Shown here piece by piece: positions 1 through 8,744 of a stretch of DNA of 64,000 nucleotides. This DNA comes from Kribbella jiaozuonensis (GTDB lineage Bacteria > Actinomycetota > Actinomycetes > Propionibacteriales > Kribbellaceae): NCBI RefSeq assembly GCF_005233875.1, contig NZ_SZPZ01000004.1, forward strand, positions 1,178,001 to 1,242,000. The letters run 5' to 3'. Positions within the stretch are counted from its first letter, which is position 1. Each line of letters starts with the position of its first letter. Both the position numbers and the translations under genes were made by a program. The notes below the pieces were generated by a model. It saw only the letters and a list, made by a program, of their open reading frames with translations, ran no database searches and had not been told where the DNA came from.

Positions 1-755
1 ATGAACGGCAGCGGCGGCGCGATCTGGAACGCCGGGAACCCGCCCAACTGCTCCGGCGCGTCCTTGATCAGCTCCCGGAACCCCGTGAGTACGGCGGCCG
101 CATCGGACATCTCGAAGAACATCGGGCCGCCATAGATCATCGACACCGGCGCCAACCGGAACTCGAGCGCGGTCACGACACCGAAGTTGCCGCCACCACC
201 CCGCAGCGCCCAGAACAGGTCGTCGTTCTCCTTCTCGCTCGCGATCAGGAACTTCCCGTCCGCGGTCACCACGTCGGCCGAGATCAGGTTGTCGCAGGAC
301 AACCCGAGCCCGCGGGCCAGGTACCCGATCCCGCCGCCGAGCGTCAGTCCGCCGACGCCGGTGGTCGAGATGATGCCGCCTGTCGTCGCCAGCCCGAACG
401 CGTGCGTCGCCGCGTTGAAGTCGCCCCACGTCGCACCCCCGCCGGCTCGCGCGGTCCGGTTCACCGGATCGACGCGTACGTTGCGCATCCCGCTCAGGTC
501 GATGACGACACCGTCATCGACCGTGCCGAACCCCGGCACGCTGTGTCCGCCGCCGCGCACCGAAAGTTCCAGATTCTCGGTACGGGCGTAGTCGATGGCC
601 GTCATCACGTCGCCGGCGTTCTCACACCGGACGATCACCTGCGGCCGCTTGTCATGCATCCAGTTGTTGACGCGGCGCGCCGCGTCGTACCCGTCGTCAC
701 CTGCTGTGAAGACCTGTCCTCTGGTGTTTTCCCGCAGGTCCTCTATCGCACTCAT
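1..755 (-). CDS. FAD-linked oxidoreductase (BBE-like), 3' end cut off
   Basis: Reading leftward from ATG at 755 there is an open frame of about 251 codons that runs off the window, so the C-terminus is missing. A GGGGAG ribosome site lies about 6 nt before the start. The visible part matches the FAD-binding PCMH fold of berberine-bridge-type oxidases: an RGGGH motif at residues 67-71 (the His is the usual covalent FAD anchor), then glycine-rich stretches GGIISTTGVGGLTLGGGIGY and RGGGGNFG, and an ISADVVTADG strand typical of the family. Family members oxidise sugars, alkaloids or other alcohols with oxygen; the substrate cannot be read here. It is transcribed away from the reductase gene at 1022. 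Confidence 0.9.
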   Translation of the reverse strand, partial: MSAIEDLRENTRGQVFTAGDDGYDAARRVNNWMHDKRPQVIVRCENAGDVMTAIDYARTENLELSVRGGGHSVPGFGTVDDGVVIDLSGMRNVRVDPVNRTARAGGGATWGDFNAATHAFGLATTGGIISTTGVGGLTLGGGIGYLARGLGLSCDNLISADVVTADGKFLIASEKENDDLFWALRGGGGNFGVVTALEFRLAPVSMIYGGPMFFEMSDAAAVLTGFRELIKDAPEQLGGFPAFQIAPPLPF

Positions 756-1021
756 GTCCGCTCCCCGAACTGTCGCCTGTCGCAGATCGGCGCGCGTATG
801 CACCACACATACGCCACCGCGCAGACCGGTCATCACCGCCGGGAGCAGCGCGAAAATTCTCTCCCCAGAGAGCGACTGAACCCCCGACGGGCACCCGGCC
901 CTCCCCCAGACCCCGCCCGTTCACCCACGACCTTCCCAAGCCGGATCGGTTTCGTCAATCCCATTGTCAAAGCCGAGCAGCCGGTTCCGACCAGGAGGTA
1001 AACCAACACCCGGAGGACATC

Positions 1022-1573
1022 ATGCGGAAGATCATGTACTACGTGCACCAGTCGCTCGACGGCTTCATCGAAGGCCCGAACGGCGAGTTCGACTGGGCCG
1101 AGCTCGGGCCGGAGCTGGGCGACTACTCGATGAGCCTGACCGAGCGCGCCGACCTGTTCCTGTACGGGCGGACGGTCTGGACCATGATGTCGTCGTACTG
1201 GCCGAACGCCGAGTCGATGAACCCGGACGAGCACGCGATCCAGTTCGCACCGGTCTGGCGCAGTACTCCGAAGGTCGTGCTCTCGACGACCCTGGAGAGC
1301 GCCGACTGGGACACCCGGATCGTCCGGAAGGCCGAGGAGATCCGCGCGATCAAGGAGGAGCCGGGCAAGGACATCCTGCTCACCGGCAGCGCGAGCGTCG
1401 CCGCCGCGCTGACCGAGCTCGGGTTGCTCGACGAGTACCACGTGATCGTGCACCCGGTGATCCTCGGCGGCGGCAAGCCCGTCTACCAGCCGACCGAGCG
1501 CCGCAGTCGCCGCCTGGCGGACACTCGATCGTTCGACAACCGGACTGTGTTGCTTCGTCACGACCTCGTCTGA
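1022..1573 (+). CDS. Dihydrofolate reductase-family (RibD C-terminal-like) protein
   Basis: A 183-residue protein with the start set by GGAGG 5 nt before ATG 1022. The order MYYVHQSLDGFIEGPNGEFDW near the N-terminus, LYGRTVW around residue 60, the DILLTGSASVAAAL strand-loop and the HPVILGGGKP end near residue 150 is the pattern of the actinobacterial DHFR-like/RibD C-terminal family. These are NADPH-binding reductases of mostly unknown substrate; they are not the essential FolA. The gene stands alone between the divergent FAD oxidase and a convergent GntR regulator; its last 16 bp overlap that regulator's end. The 266 bp before it hold no gene I can support and presumably carry both divergent promoters. 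Confidence 0.88.
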   Translation: MRKIMYYVHQSLDGFIEGPNGEFDWAELGPELGDYSMSLTERADLFLYGRTVWTMMSSYWPNAESMNPDEHAIQFAPVWRSTPKVVLSTTLESADWDTRIVRKAEEIRAIKEEPGKDILLTGSASVAAALTELGLLDEYHVIVHPVILGGGKPVYQPTERRSRRLADTRSFDNRTVLLRHDLV

Positions 1574-2220
1574 GGCAGCGTGCTGAGAAGACGAGCTTCA
1601 GCTTGCTCGAGGTGGTGTGCCAGGTGGCCGGCGGCCGCGGCCGCGTCGCCGGCCGCGATGGCTTCCAGTACGGCGGCATGCTCGGAGGCGACCGTCGACG
1701 GCTCGACCTTCCGGTGGGCCTTGTACTGGCCCATCGAAAGCTGCACCTCGCCGATGATCAGCTCGTGCATGCGCATGAGCCGTCGACTTCCGACCGCGGC
1801 AACCAGGGCCGTATGGAACATGATGTCCGCGTCGACCTGGTTCTCGAACAGGCGGTCGCGCGCGGCGTACTCGATCGCGACCTGGGCCCGCGCCGCGTCG
1901 GCCGGCACCTCACCGGTCGCGGCGAGCGCGGACACTGCCGCCTTCTCGATCGTGATCCGGCTGAAGAACAGATCCCGGATCTCGGCCTCGTCGAGCACCG
2001 GGACGACCGCGGTCTTGTGCGCCGTCCGCCGCAGCAGCCCGAGCGCCGTGAGCCGCTCGAGCGCAGCCTTGGCGGTCGGCCTGGCCACGTTGTACTCCGT
2101 GGCCAGCCGGACCTCGGTGAGCTTCTCCCCCTGCGGGATCTCGCCGTTCACGATGCGCTTGCGGATCGACTCGTAGAGTGCGTCGGTCAGCGAGGACGGC
2201 CCGAGCTCGAGATGAACCAT
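1558..2220 (-). CDS. GntR-family regulator with FCD domain
   Basis: A 220-residue regulator. Residues about 10-75 form the winged helix of GntR proteins (LTDALYESIRKRIVNGEIPQG, then EVRLATEYNVARPTAKAALERL). The rest is a helical FCD ligand domain with the metal/ligand histidines visible in DIMFHTALVAAVG and SEHAAVLEAIAAGD and HLAHHLEQ. It is the last gene of a minus-strand run (glycosidase, two dehydrogenases, regulator), 9 bp after the preceding stop, so it is probably made with the enzymes it controls. A TNGTNNNACNA palindrome at 6030-6040, the FadR/FCD subfamily consensus, sits at the head of that operon and is its likely operator. The ligand is probably a small hydroxy acid or sugar acid (inference). 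Confidence 0.92.
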   Translation of the reverse strand: MVHLELGPSSLTDALYESIRKRIVNGEIPQGEKLTEVRLATEYNVARPTAKAALERLTALGLLRRTAHKTAVVPVLDEAEIRDLFFSRITIEKAAVSALAATGEVPADAARAQVAIEYAARDRLFENQVDADIMFHTALVAAVGSRRLMRMHELIIGEVQLSMGQYKAHRKVEPSTVASEHAAVLEAIAAGDAAAAAGHLAHHLEQAEARLLSTLPQTRS

Positions 2221-2229
2221 CAGACCACC

Positions 2230-3144
2230 TTAGTAACCCGCAACCTTGTCAACGATGTTGTGCAACGGCTCGCCCGCGACGAACCGGCGGATGTTCTCGG
2301 CAACGATCTCCCGCGAGCGGCGAAGATTGCCGTCGCTGGTGGCGCCGTTGTGCGGCGTGACGATGACGTTCGGCAGCGACCAGAACGGGCTCTCCGGCGG
2401 CAACGGCTCCACGCCGTGCGCATCCAGACCGGCACCGGCGATCTGCCCCGTCCGCAACGCCTCCAGCAACGCGTCGTCGTCCGCGATCCCGCCGCGCGAG
2501 ATGCAGATGAAGTACGCCGACGACTTCATCCGCGCGAACGCGTCCCGGTCGAACACCCCGGCGGTCGTCGGCGTCCGCGGTACGGTCACGACCACGAAGT
2601 CGGATTCGGCCAGCAACTGATCGAGGTCGCACAGCTCATCGACGTACGGCGACGGCTGGTCCGGGCGACGCCGTACGCCGAGCGTCCGCATGTGGAACGC
2701 CTTCGCCTTCTGCGCAAGGTCGAGGCCCGAGTTGCCGAGACCGTAGATGCCGACCGTGCGCCCGACGAGCTCGGCGTGCCGGTAGTGGTCCCAGCGGTGC
2801 TCGGCCTGCGCCCGCATCCACCGCGGTACGTCGCGGCTCAGCATGAGCATCAGCAACATCGAGTGCTCGGCCAGCGGGATCCCGCCGTTCCCGGCGCTCG
2901 ACGTCAGGACGACCGACGACGCACGCATCTGCGGCGTCAGGTCGGAGTCCACGCCGGCCGACGGGCTGTGCACCCAGCGCAGCTTCGGCGCCTTCGCCAG
3001 CACGTCCGGCGACACATGCGCGACCACCGCCTCCATCTCGCCGAAGACGTCCGCGGCGTCGTCGAGCGAGTCGACGAACCGGATCCGCGTGCCCCCGGCC
3101 GCTTCGACGTACGCCGGTGATTCTTTGCCAACGACAACAATCAT
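2230..3144 (-). CDS. D-isomer-specific 2-hydroxyacid dehydrogenase
   Basis: A 304-residue NAD(P)-dependent dehydrogenase. The Rossmann motif GLGNSG is at residues 135-140. The catalytic Arg-Glu-His set is visible as R217 (ISRGG), E246 (HGVEPLP) and H265 (VTPHNG). Such enzymes interconvert 2-keto acids and D-2-hydroxy acids. With a tartronate-semialdehyde-reductase-like neighbour and hydroxypyruvate isomerase across the promoter, reduction of hydroxypyruvate or glyoxylate is a fair guess, but the substrate is not proven by sequence. It lies 12 bp after the upstream dehydrogenase and 9 bp before the GntR gene, in one operon. Confidence 0.92.
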   Translation of the reverse strand: MIVVVGKESPAYVEAAGGTRIRFVDSLDDAADVFGEMEAVVAHVSPDVLAKAPKLRWVHSPSAGVDSDLTPQMRASSVVLTSSAGNGGIPLAEHSMLLMLMLSRDVPRWMRAQAEHRWDHYRHAELVGRTVGIYGLGNSGLDLAQKAKAFHMRTLGVRRRPDQPSPYVDELCDLDQLLAESDFVVVTVPRTPTTAGVFDRDAFARMKSSAYFICISRGGIADDDALLEALRTGQIAGAGLDAHGVEPLPPESPFWSLPNVIVTPHNGATSDGNLRRSREIVAENIRRFVAGEPLHNIVDKVAGY

Positions 3145-3156
3145 CAGCTCATATCC

Positions 3157-4005
3157 TCAGATCTTGTCCCGGCGCAATGTCCGATAGAGCGCCGAGTGGT
3201 CCAGTTCCCCGTCCCCGTCCGCGATCGCCGCGCTCATCAACTGCTGCGTGGCCGCGGTGTTGGGCAGGGCAAGATCGAGCTCCGCCGCGGCCTGGATCGC
3301 GAGCCCGAGATCCTTACGGTGCAGGCGGATCCGGAAGCCGGGCTCGAAGGTCTCCGCGATCATCCGCTCGCCGTGCACCTCGAGGATCCGCGAACTAGCG
3401 AACCCACCCATCAGCGCCTGCCGGACCACCGCCGGATCCGCCCCCGCCCGCTCCGCGAACAGCAACCCCTCGGCCACCGCTTCGATGGTCAGCCCGACGA
3501 TGATCTGGTTCGCGACCTTCGCGGTCTGCCCCGCACCAGGGCCGCCGATCAGCGTGATGTTCTGCCCGAGCACGTCGAAGAGCGGCTGCGCCCGTTCGAA
3601 CACCTCGGGCCGTCCGCCGACCATGATCGTCAGCGTCCCGCTCCGCGCGCCGAGCTCGCCACCGGACACCGGCGCGTCGAGGTACTCGCAGCCGAGCTTC
3701 TCGATCAGCTCGGCGAACCCGATCGTCGCGGTCGGCGAGATCGAGCTCATGTCGATCACCAGCGAACCCGCCTGCAGTCCCTCGGCCACCCCGGCCGGCG
3801 CGAACAGAACCGACTCGACGTCGGGCGTGTCCGGCACCATCAGGATCACGACCTCGGACCGCTCGGCCACCTCCTTCGCCGAACTGCACACGTACGCGTC
3901 GACCTCGGTCCGGCCGCGGTAGACCGACAGCTCGTGGCCCGCAGCAATCAAATTGTCGACCATCGGACGACCCATCACGCCAAGGCCGACGAACCCGATC
4001 CTCAT
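3157..4005 (-). CDS. NAD(P)-dependent beta-hydroxyacid dehydrogenase (tartronate semialdehyde reductase-like)
   Basis: A 282-residue member of the 3-hydroxyisobutyrate dehydrogenase family. The dinucleotide motif GLGVMG is at residues 7-12, the substrate-binding DAPVSGGELGA signature at 110-120, the catalytic lysine is K163 and its partner asparagine N166 (GAGQTAKVANQ). Length and motifs fit 2-hydroxy-3-oxopropionate (tartronate semialdehyde) reductases or hydroxyisobutyrate dehydrogenases. Its ATG overlaps the stop of the upstream glycosidase by 4 bp, so translation is coupled. Together with the isomerase at 6080 it would take hydroxypyruvate to tartronate semialdehyde and then D-glycerate (inference from context). 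Confidence 0.92.
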   Translation of the reverse strand: MRIGFVGLGVMGRPMVDNLIAAGHELSVYRGRTEVDAYVCSSAKEVAERSEVVILMVPDTPDVESVLFAPAGVAEGLQAGSLVIDMSSISPTATIGFAELIEKLGCEYLDAPVSGGELGARSGTLTIMVGGRPEVFERAQPLFDVLGQNITLIGGPGAGQTAKVANQIIVGLTIEAVAEGLLFAERAGADPAVVRQALMGGFASSRILEVHGERMIAETFEPGFRIRLHRKDLGLAIQAAAELDLALPNTAATQQLMSAAIADGDGELDHSALYRTLRRDKI

Positions 4006-6020
4006 GCCTCACTCCAATCAACGTGCACGACTTCGAGCAGTCCCGCCGTCGGGATCACGATCTCCACCCGTCCGTCGACCACGTTCGGTACGACGTCGAC
4101 CCCGGCGACGAGCAGCCGTACCTTCACCCGATCCGTGGGTACGGCGATCGACACGGACTGCGGCGGTAACGGCAACGTCTCCCGGATCGGTCCGCGCATC
4201 GCCATCGGGTTCGAAAGGTTGACCAAGGCAACCGCCGTACCGGAAGCACCTGTGTAGACGGCGATATCCACCAACCCCGCGCCTTGTACGGTCACGTCCG
4301 GCGTCTTCCCGAGTGCCCAGGAGACGGCATTCGCGATCAGCAGCCCATGATCGGATTGCAGCGCCTCCCAGAAGATCGCGCCGATATTGAACGGGAAATA
4401 CACCGTCCGGCCACCGGCAGCGTTCTCCGTGCAAACCACCGCGGGCTTGTCCGGAGCCTCCCGCTGATAGACCTCCTCCATCGGCAGATCCGGGAAGTCC
4501 GGGATGAACCGGAACGGCGCCGCCTCCTCGCTTGCCACCCCGATGATGTGGGTCCCGCCAATGATTCGCGTCGCACCGTCGAAGCCTGCGTTCAACGGAT
4601 GCGCATCCATCAGCGCGATGTAGTTGTTCTGCACGCGGCGACTCGGCTCCGCCAGGCCGATCCCGAGCACGTCCCCCAGCCCGAAGTCGGTCCGCTTGGA
4701 CCCGTTCTCGTCGTACAGCGAGCTCTGGTACGCCGCGACCAGCGACCCGCCGCCCTCGACGTACGAACGCAGTACCGCGCACTGCTCGTCGCTCAACCGC
4801 TCGGCGTTCGCGAGTACGACGACCTTGAACGCGCGCAGGCGTTCCAGCGACATGACCTTGTCGGAGACGAACTCGAACGGGAGCCGCGCCTCGACCAGCG
4901 CCTGGTAGAACCCGTCCTCGTGATCGTTGCCGCCGCTGTCGAGCAACGCGATCTCAGCGGTGATCCGCAGATCACGCAGGACCGGCTCGACCGTCGCGTG
5001 CAGGTTGAAAGCCTCGACAACCGGCTCGACCCAGCGATCGTCCTGGATGGTCGCGTTGAACTTCGTGAACCACGGCAGCGCACCCTGCGCGAACCCGTCG
5101 ACGATCCACGTCTTCGTCTCCTCGACCGGCGCGACCGAGTCCTTCCAGCGGTACTGGTGCTCCGGCCCGACCGAGGTGATCAGCTGCACCGGCCGATCCG
5201 GATACACCCCACGATTCCGCTTGCCGGCCCGGCCCGCACCCCATGGCGCCTCGATCCCGTGCCGGCCTTGTTTGTCGACGATGAACAACGGCGACACTGG
5301 CTCGGCCAGGTCACCGGCGAGATCGCGCGCCGCGAGTGCGCCCAGGTTCGGCACGAACCGCGCGTGCGGCCGGAGATCCCGGACCGCTTGATCCCAGATC
5401 CCGACCAGTTCACCCAGTCGCCGATGCCGCCAACTGACGTACTCCGGCCAGCCGTCGCCGTGCTCCTCGAGCGGCAACTCCAGACCGCACTCGTCGCGGA
5501 ACGACTTGCGGGCGCCCTCGCTGTACGAGATCCCGCCGTACCCCTCCCACCGGTTCGCGAAGACCGCATCCACGTCGTACTCGCGGACGATCTCGCGGAT
5601 CACCTCGGTGAGGAACTCTCGGTGGTGCGGCGTGAACGCGCACGTCAGCCAGACGCCCGGGTACGCCCAGTGCTCGATCGGGTTGCCGCCGCGGTCGCGG
5701 GCCAGCCATTCGGGGTGCGCCTCGGCCGCGTCGGCGTGGATCGCGTGCGGGTCGACCCGGGCCATGACGGTCATACCGAGACTGCGGGCGCCCTCGACGA
5801 GCGTGCCGAAGGGGTCGGTGTCGGCGAGGAACTTGCTGCGGTAGTGGTACTCGAGCTGCGTCGGGTAGTAGGCGACGTACCCGCCGGCGCTGATGCAGGT
5901 CGCGTTCGACTTGCTGTCGCGCATCAGCTGCAGCCAGAAGGCCGCGTCGAAGTGTGCGGGATCGTCCTCGGCCAGGGTGATCTGAGCCCAGCGGGTGGCG
6001 GTCCGAGCCCAGTTGTCCAT
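4002..6020 (-). CDS. GHL6-like putative glycoside hydrolase with beta-galactosidase trimerisation domain
   Basis: A 672-residue cytosolic protein with no signal peptide. The first about 350 residues look like the TIM barrel of the hypothetical glycosyl hydrolase GHL6 group: MTVMARVDPHAIHADAAEAH, EWLARDRGGNPIEHW, a DVDAVFANRWEGYGG strand with a candidate catalytic glutamate, and LPWFTKFNATIQDD. Residues about 370-580 resemble the GH42 trimerisation (glutamine-amidotransferase-like) domain, with VVLANAERLSDEQCAVLRSY and an EGGGSLVAAY turn. The C-terminus is a beta domain. No biochemical activity is established for GHL6 as far as I know. It is first in the operon, starting 59 bp from the divergent isomerase gene, with the FadR-type palindrome between. 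Confidence 0.85.
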   Translation of the reverse strand: MDNWARTATRWAQITLAEDDPAHFDAAFWLQLMRDSKSNATCISAGGYVAYYPTQLEYHYRSKFLADTDPFGTLVEGARSLGMTVMARVDPHAIHADAAEAHPEWLARDRGGNPIEHWAYPGVWLTCAFTPHHREFLTEVIREIVREYDVDAVFANRWEGYGGISYSEGARKSFRDECGLELPLEEHGDGWPEYVSWRHRRLGELVGIWDQAVRDLRPHARFVPNLGALAARDLAGDLAEPVSPLFIVDKQGRHGIEAPWGAGRAGKRNRGVYPDRPVQLITSVGPEHQYRWKDSVAPVEETKTWIVDGFAQGALPWFTKFNATIQDDRWVEPVVEAFNLHATVEPVLRDLRITAEIALLDSGGNDHEDGFYQALVEARLPFEFVSDKVMSLERLRAFKVVVLANAERLSDEQCAVLRSYVEGGGSLVAAYQSSLYDENGSKRTDFGLGDVLGIGLAEPSRRVQNNYIALMDAHPLNAGFDGATRIIGGTHIIGVASEEAAPFRFIPDFPDLPMEEVYQREAPDKPAVVCTENAAGGRTVYFPFNIGAIFWEALQSDHGLLIANAVSWALGKTPDVTVQGAGLVDIAVYTGASGTAVALVNLSNPMAMRGPIRETLPLPPQSVSIAVPTDRVKVRLLVAGVDVVPNVVDGRVEIVIPTAGLLEVVHVDWSEA

Positions 6021-6029
6021 GAGAGAAGA

Positions 6030-6040
6030 TTGTTAGACAA
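6030..6040. promoter_or_regulatory. Candidate FadR/FCD-type GntR operator
   Basis: The sequence TTGTTAGACAA is a perfect TTGT-N3-ACAA palindrome and fits TNGTNNNACNA, the consensus reported for the FadR subfamily of GntR regulators. It lies in the 59-bp gap between the divergent genes at 4002-6020 and 6080-6871. The GntR/FCD gene at 1558-2220 is the last gene of the leftward operon, so autoregulation plus control of the isomerase is the simple reading. Confidence 0.55.
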
Positions 6041-6079
6041 GAATGCACGCCTGGCAAGAGCTGGTGTTAGCCTCGCACG

Positions 6080-6871
6080 ATGGAGTATCGCGGCCACGAG
6101 CTGAGCGCGAACGTGTCGATGCTGTTCACCGAGCTGCCGTATCCGGAGCGATTCGCGGCGGCCGCACAGGCCGGATTCCGGGTCGTGGAGTCGTGGTGGC
6201 CGTTCGCCGTACCGGATCCGTCGGCGGCCGAGATCGACGACTTCGTGCGGACGGTGCGAGGCGCCGGGGTGACGTTGGGTGCGTTGAACTTCTACGGCGG
6301 GGACATCGCGGGCGGCGAGCGTGGGGTCGCGTCGCACCCGGATCGGCAGGAGGAGCTCGCGGCCAACGTTTCGGCGATGGTCGGGATCGCCGAAAGGACC
6401 GGATGCCGGTTGTTCAACCTGCTCTACGGGCAGCTCGATGATCGCTGGTTGCCGGACGAGCAGGCCAAGACGGCATTGGACGCGATCCGCTCCGCGGCCG
6501 CGGGTGTCGGCGCGCTGGGCGGGACGGTGTTGATCGAGCCGCTGACCGAGGGATTGAACGGTCGCTATCCGCTGCTCACCGCCGACGACGTGCTGGCGGT
6601 CATTCGTGGCGTGGACGCCGACAATCTGTCGCTGCTGTTCGACACGTTCCACCTCGGCAGCAACGGCGTCGACCTCCTTGCGACCGCGGCTTCGGTCCCG
6701 GTCGCGCACGTCCAACTCGCCGACAGCCCTGGCCGCGGCGAGCCCGGCTCCGGGTCGCTGCCGATCGCGGCGACGCTCGACGCGTTGAAGGCGGCCGGCT
6801 ATCAGGGCGTCGCGGCCTGCGAGTACAAGCCGACGACGGACACCCTCACCAGTCTGGCGTGGCTCGACTAG
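6080..6871 (+). CDS. hyi: Hydroxypyruvate isomerase-like TIM-barrel protein
   Basis: A 263-residue member of the AP-endonuclease-2/xylose-isomerase-like TIM-barrel family. Features of hydroxypyruvate isomerase are the start LSANVSMLFTELPYPERFAAAA, the FNLLYG strand near residue 112, the metal/catalytic glutamates E153 (LIEPLTE) and E248 (CEYKP), FDTFH at 188-191 and HVQLADSPGRGEPGSG near 210. These enzymes convert hydroxypyruvate and tartronate semialdehyde. It is transcribed away from the operon that holds a tartronate semialdehyde reductase-like gene. Its 3' end overlaps the convergent LysR gene by 26 bp. Confidence 0.88.
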   Translation: MEYRGHELSANVSMLFTELPYPERFAAAAQAGFRVVESWWPFAVPDPSAAEIDDFVRTVRGAGVTLGALNFYGGDIAGGERGVASHPDRQEELAANVSAMVGIAERTGCRLFNLLYGQLDDRWLPDEQAKTALDAIRSAAAGVGALGGTVLIEPLTEGLNGRYPLLTADDVLAVIRGVDADNLSLLFDTFHLGSNGVDLLATAASVPVAHVQLADSPGRGEPGSGSLPIAATLDALKAAGYQGVAACEYKPTTDTLTSLAWLD

Positions 6872-7760
6872 CCGCCTCGGTCAGCGCATCCGCAACCGCT
6901 GCTACCGCAGGGGTTCTGGTACGACGGGTCAGCAGGAAGACGGCTCGTCCGACAGCTCCTTCGGCCGGCAGTCGTACGGCGACACCGGGCGCACCCTGGC
7001 CGATCACCAGATCCGGCAGCAACGCGCCGGCGCCCGTCGTACGGACGAGTTCGAGCAGGATCAGGAAGTCGTCGGAGCTGTAGCGGAGATCGGGCTCGAA
7101 CCCACCGAGCTCGCGGCACACGCGGACGTGCATCTCGCGATGCCCGGTCCCTAGTTGGCACGCCGCCCAAGGCAGGTCGGCGAGGTCAGCGATCGGGACC
7201 CGATCGGCCGCGGCCGACGGATGGTCCTCCGGCAGTACGACGCGGATGTGTTCGCGAAGCAGATGTTCGCGCAGGAGATCCGTGTGTACGGCGCGCGGCT
7301 GGCCGTCGTACTCGTCGCCGACCATCACGTCCAACTGCTGCAGACGAAGCGCGGGCGCGGCCTGCTCGACCTCGAGCTCGGCGGCCTCGACGCGGATGTC
7401 GGGGTGTGCCTCCGCGAGGCTGCGAATGGCCGGCGCGACGACGCGGATGAACGCGGACTGGAACGCCCCGATCCGGACCACGCCGGCGACTCGACCCGCG
7501 GCGACTGCGGCCAGCTCCGCCTCGGCCGCCTCGACGCCGTCGAGGAGCGTGGTCGCGTGCCGGACCAGGACCTGGCCCGCGGCGGTGAGCCTGACGTTGC
7601 GGCCGACGCGTTCGAGTAACGGCGTACCGGCCTCGCGCTCCAGGACGGCCAATTGCTGGGAGATCGCGCTGGGCGAGTACCCGAGCGCGCGGGCCGCGCC
7701 GTGGACCGTGCCGCGGCCGTGGACCTCGCGCAACAGGCGCAGCCGATGCAGATCCATCAT
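6846..7760 (-). CDS. LysR-family transcriptional regulator
   Basis: A 304-residue LysR protein: winged helix in residues 1-65 (LHRLRLLREVHGRGTVHGAA, then SPSAISQQLAVLEREAG) and a periplasmic-binding-like effector domain from about residue 92 (VVRIGAFQSAFIRVVAP). It faces the EamA transporter gene across a 78-bp gap, the usual arrangement for a LysR protein controlling an adjacent exporter. Start is the first of two Met codons; the second, 3 bp on, is equally possible. Its stop lies inside the end of the isomerase gene, which is convergent. Confidence 0.92.
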   Translation of the reverse strand: MMDLHRLRLLREVHGRGTVHGAARALGYSPSAISQQLAVLEREAGTPLLERVGRNVRLTAAGQVLVRHATTLLDGVEAAEAELAAVAAGRVAGVVRIGAFQSAFIRVVAPAIRSLAEAHPDIRVEAAELEVEQAAPALRLQQLDVMVGDEYDGQPRAVHTDLLREHLLREHIRVVLPEDHPSAAADRVPIADLADLPWAACQLGTGHREMHVRVCRELGGFEPDLRYSSDDFLILLELVRTTGAGALLPDLVIGQGAPGVAVRLPAEGAVGRAVFLLTRRTRTPAVAAVADALTEAASRATPDW

Positions 7761-7838
7761 TCGTTCAGCTTAGCTTCACAATGCTGTCCGTGAAGCCGCG
7801 ATGGACGTGAACGGTCCACTCGTCCGACCATCGATGTC

Positions 7839-8744
7839 GTGGGACGCCTTTTCTGCCTTCTTTCCGCCGCCGCCTTCGGAGTCATGGCCGTGTTCGGCAA
7901 GCTCGCGTACGACGCGGGCGTTTCGGTCGATGCGCTGTTGCTCGTCCGTTTCGGCCTCGCCGGCGGGCTGTTGCTGATCGTTGCGCTCGCTCGCGGTTCA
8001 CTGCGCAATCTGCCGCGACGGGCTGTGCTGACCGGGTTGGGCATGGGTGTGTTCGGCTACGCCGCCCAGTCCGGGCTCTACTTCTCTGCGCTCGCCCGGA
8101 TGGACGCGTCGCTGGTCGCGTTGATCCTGTACCTGTACCCGATCCTGGTGATGGCCGCCGCGATCGCGCTGCGGCGGGAGCGGGCATCGCGCCGACGGGT
8201 GTGGGCGTTGGCGATCGCGCTGGTCGGGATCGGATTGGTGCTGAGCGGCGCGCTGGCCGGCCGGTTCGATGTGGTGGGTGTGCTGCTGGCGTTGGGAGCA
8301 CCAATCGTTTACACCGGGTACATCCTGGTGGGCGATTCGCTGACGGCCGACGTACCGCCGCTGGCGTTGACCGCGCTGGTGTGCACCGGGGCCTTCGGCA
8401 CCTTTCTGGTCCTCGGGCTCTTCCGGGGAGTCGACCTGGGCTTCGCGCCGGTGGGGTGGCTGTGGCTGGCGGCGGTGGCGTTGATCAGTACGGTCGCCGC
8501 GATCCTGCTGTTCTTCGCGGGGATGGCGCGGGTCGGTCCGTCGGTCGCGTCGATCCTGTCGATCTTCGAGCCGGTCGTGACGGTCGCCTCGGCGGCTCTG
8601 GTGTTCGGCGAGAAGCTCAGCGCGACGCAGTGGATCGGCGGCGCGCTGGTGCTGTCCGCCGTACTCATCGTCCAGTGGCGGCCCCAATCGTTGCCGGAAC
8701 TTTCGCGGACTTCACCGAAGGCCACGGCAGACTTGACGGTATGA
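7839..8744 (+). CDS. EamA/DMT-family membrane transporter
   Basis: A 301-residue protein with about ten hydrophobic helices arranged as two EamA repeats: residues about 1-135 (GRLFCLLSAAAFGVMAVFGK, ALILYLYPILVMAAA) and about 145-285 (VLLALGAPIVYTGYILVGD, SILSIFEPVVTVASAALVFGE). The family exports amino acids, nucleosides and other metabolites. The start is GTG 7839; no ATG lies upstream in frame and no strong ribosome site is visible. It is divergent from the LysR gene and overlaps the next gene by 4 bp (ATGA), so the two are probably co-translated. Confidence 0.9.
   Translation: MGRLFCLLSAAAFGVMAVFGKLAYDAGVSVDALLLVRFGLAGGLLLIVALARGSLRNLPRRAVLTGLGMGVFGYAAQSGLYFSALARMDASLVALILYLYPILVMAAAIALRRERASRRRVWALAIALVGIGLVLSGALAGRFDVVGVLLALGAPIVYTGYILVGDSLTADVPPLALTALVCTGAFGTFLVLGLFRGVDLGFAPVGWLWLAAVALISTVAAILLFFAGMARVGPSVASILSIFEPVVTVASAALVFGEKLSATQWIGGALVLSAVLIVQWRPQSLPELSRTSPKATADLTV

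Noticed and set aside
964..3120. Very long plus-strand open frame (about 718 codons)
   Set aside because: It is antisense to or out of frame with well-marked genes, is Arg/Pro/Ala-rich and has no domain motifs; a high-GC shadow.
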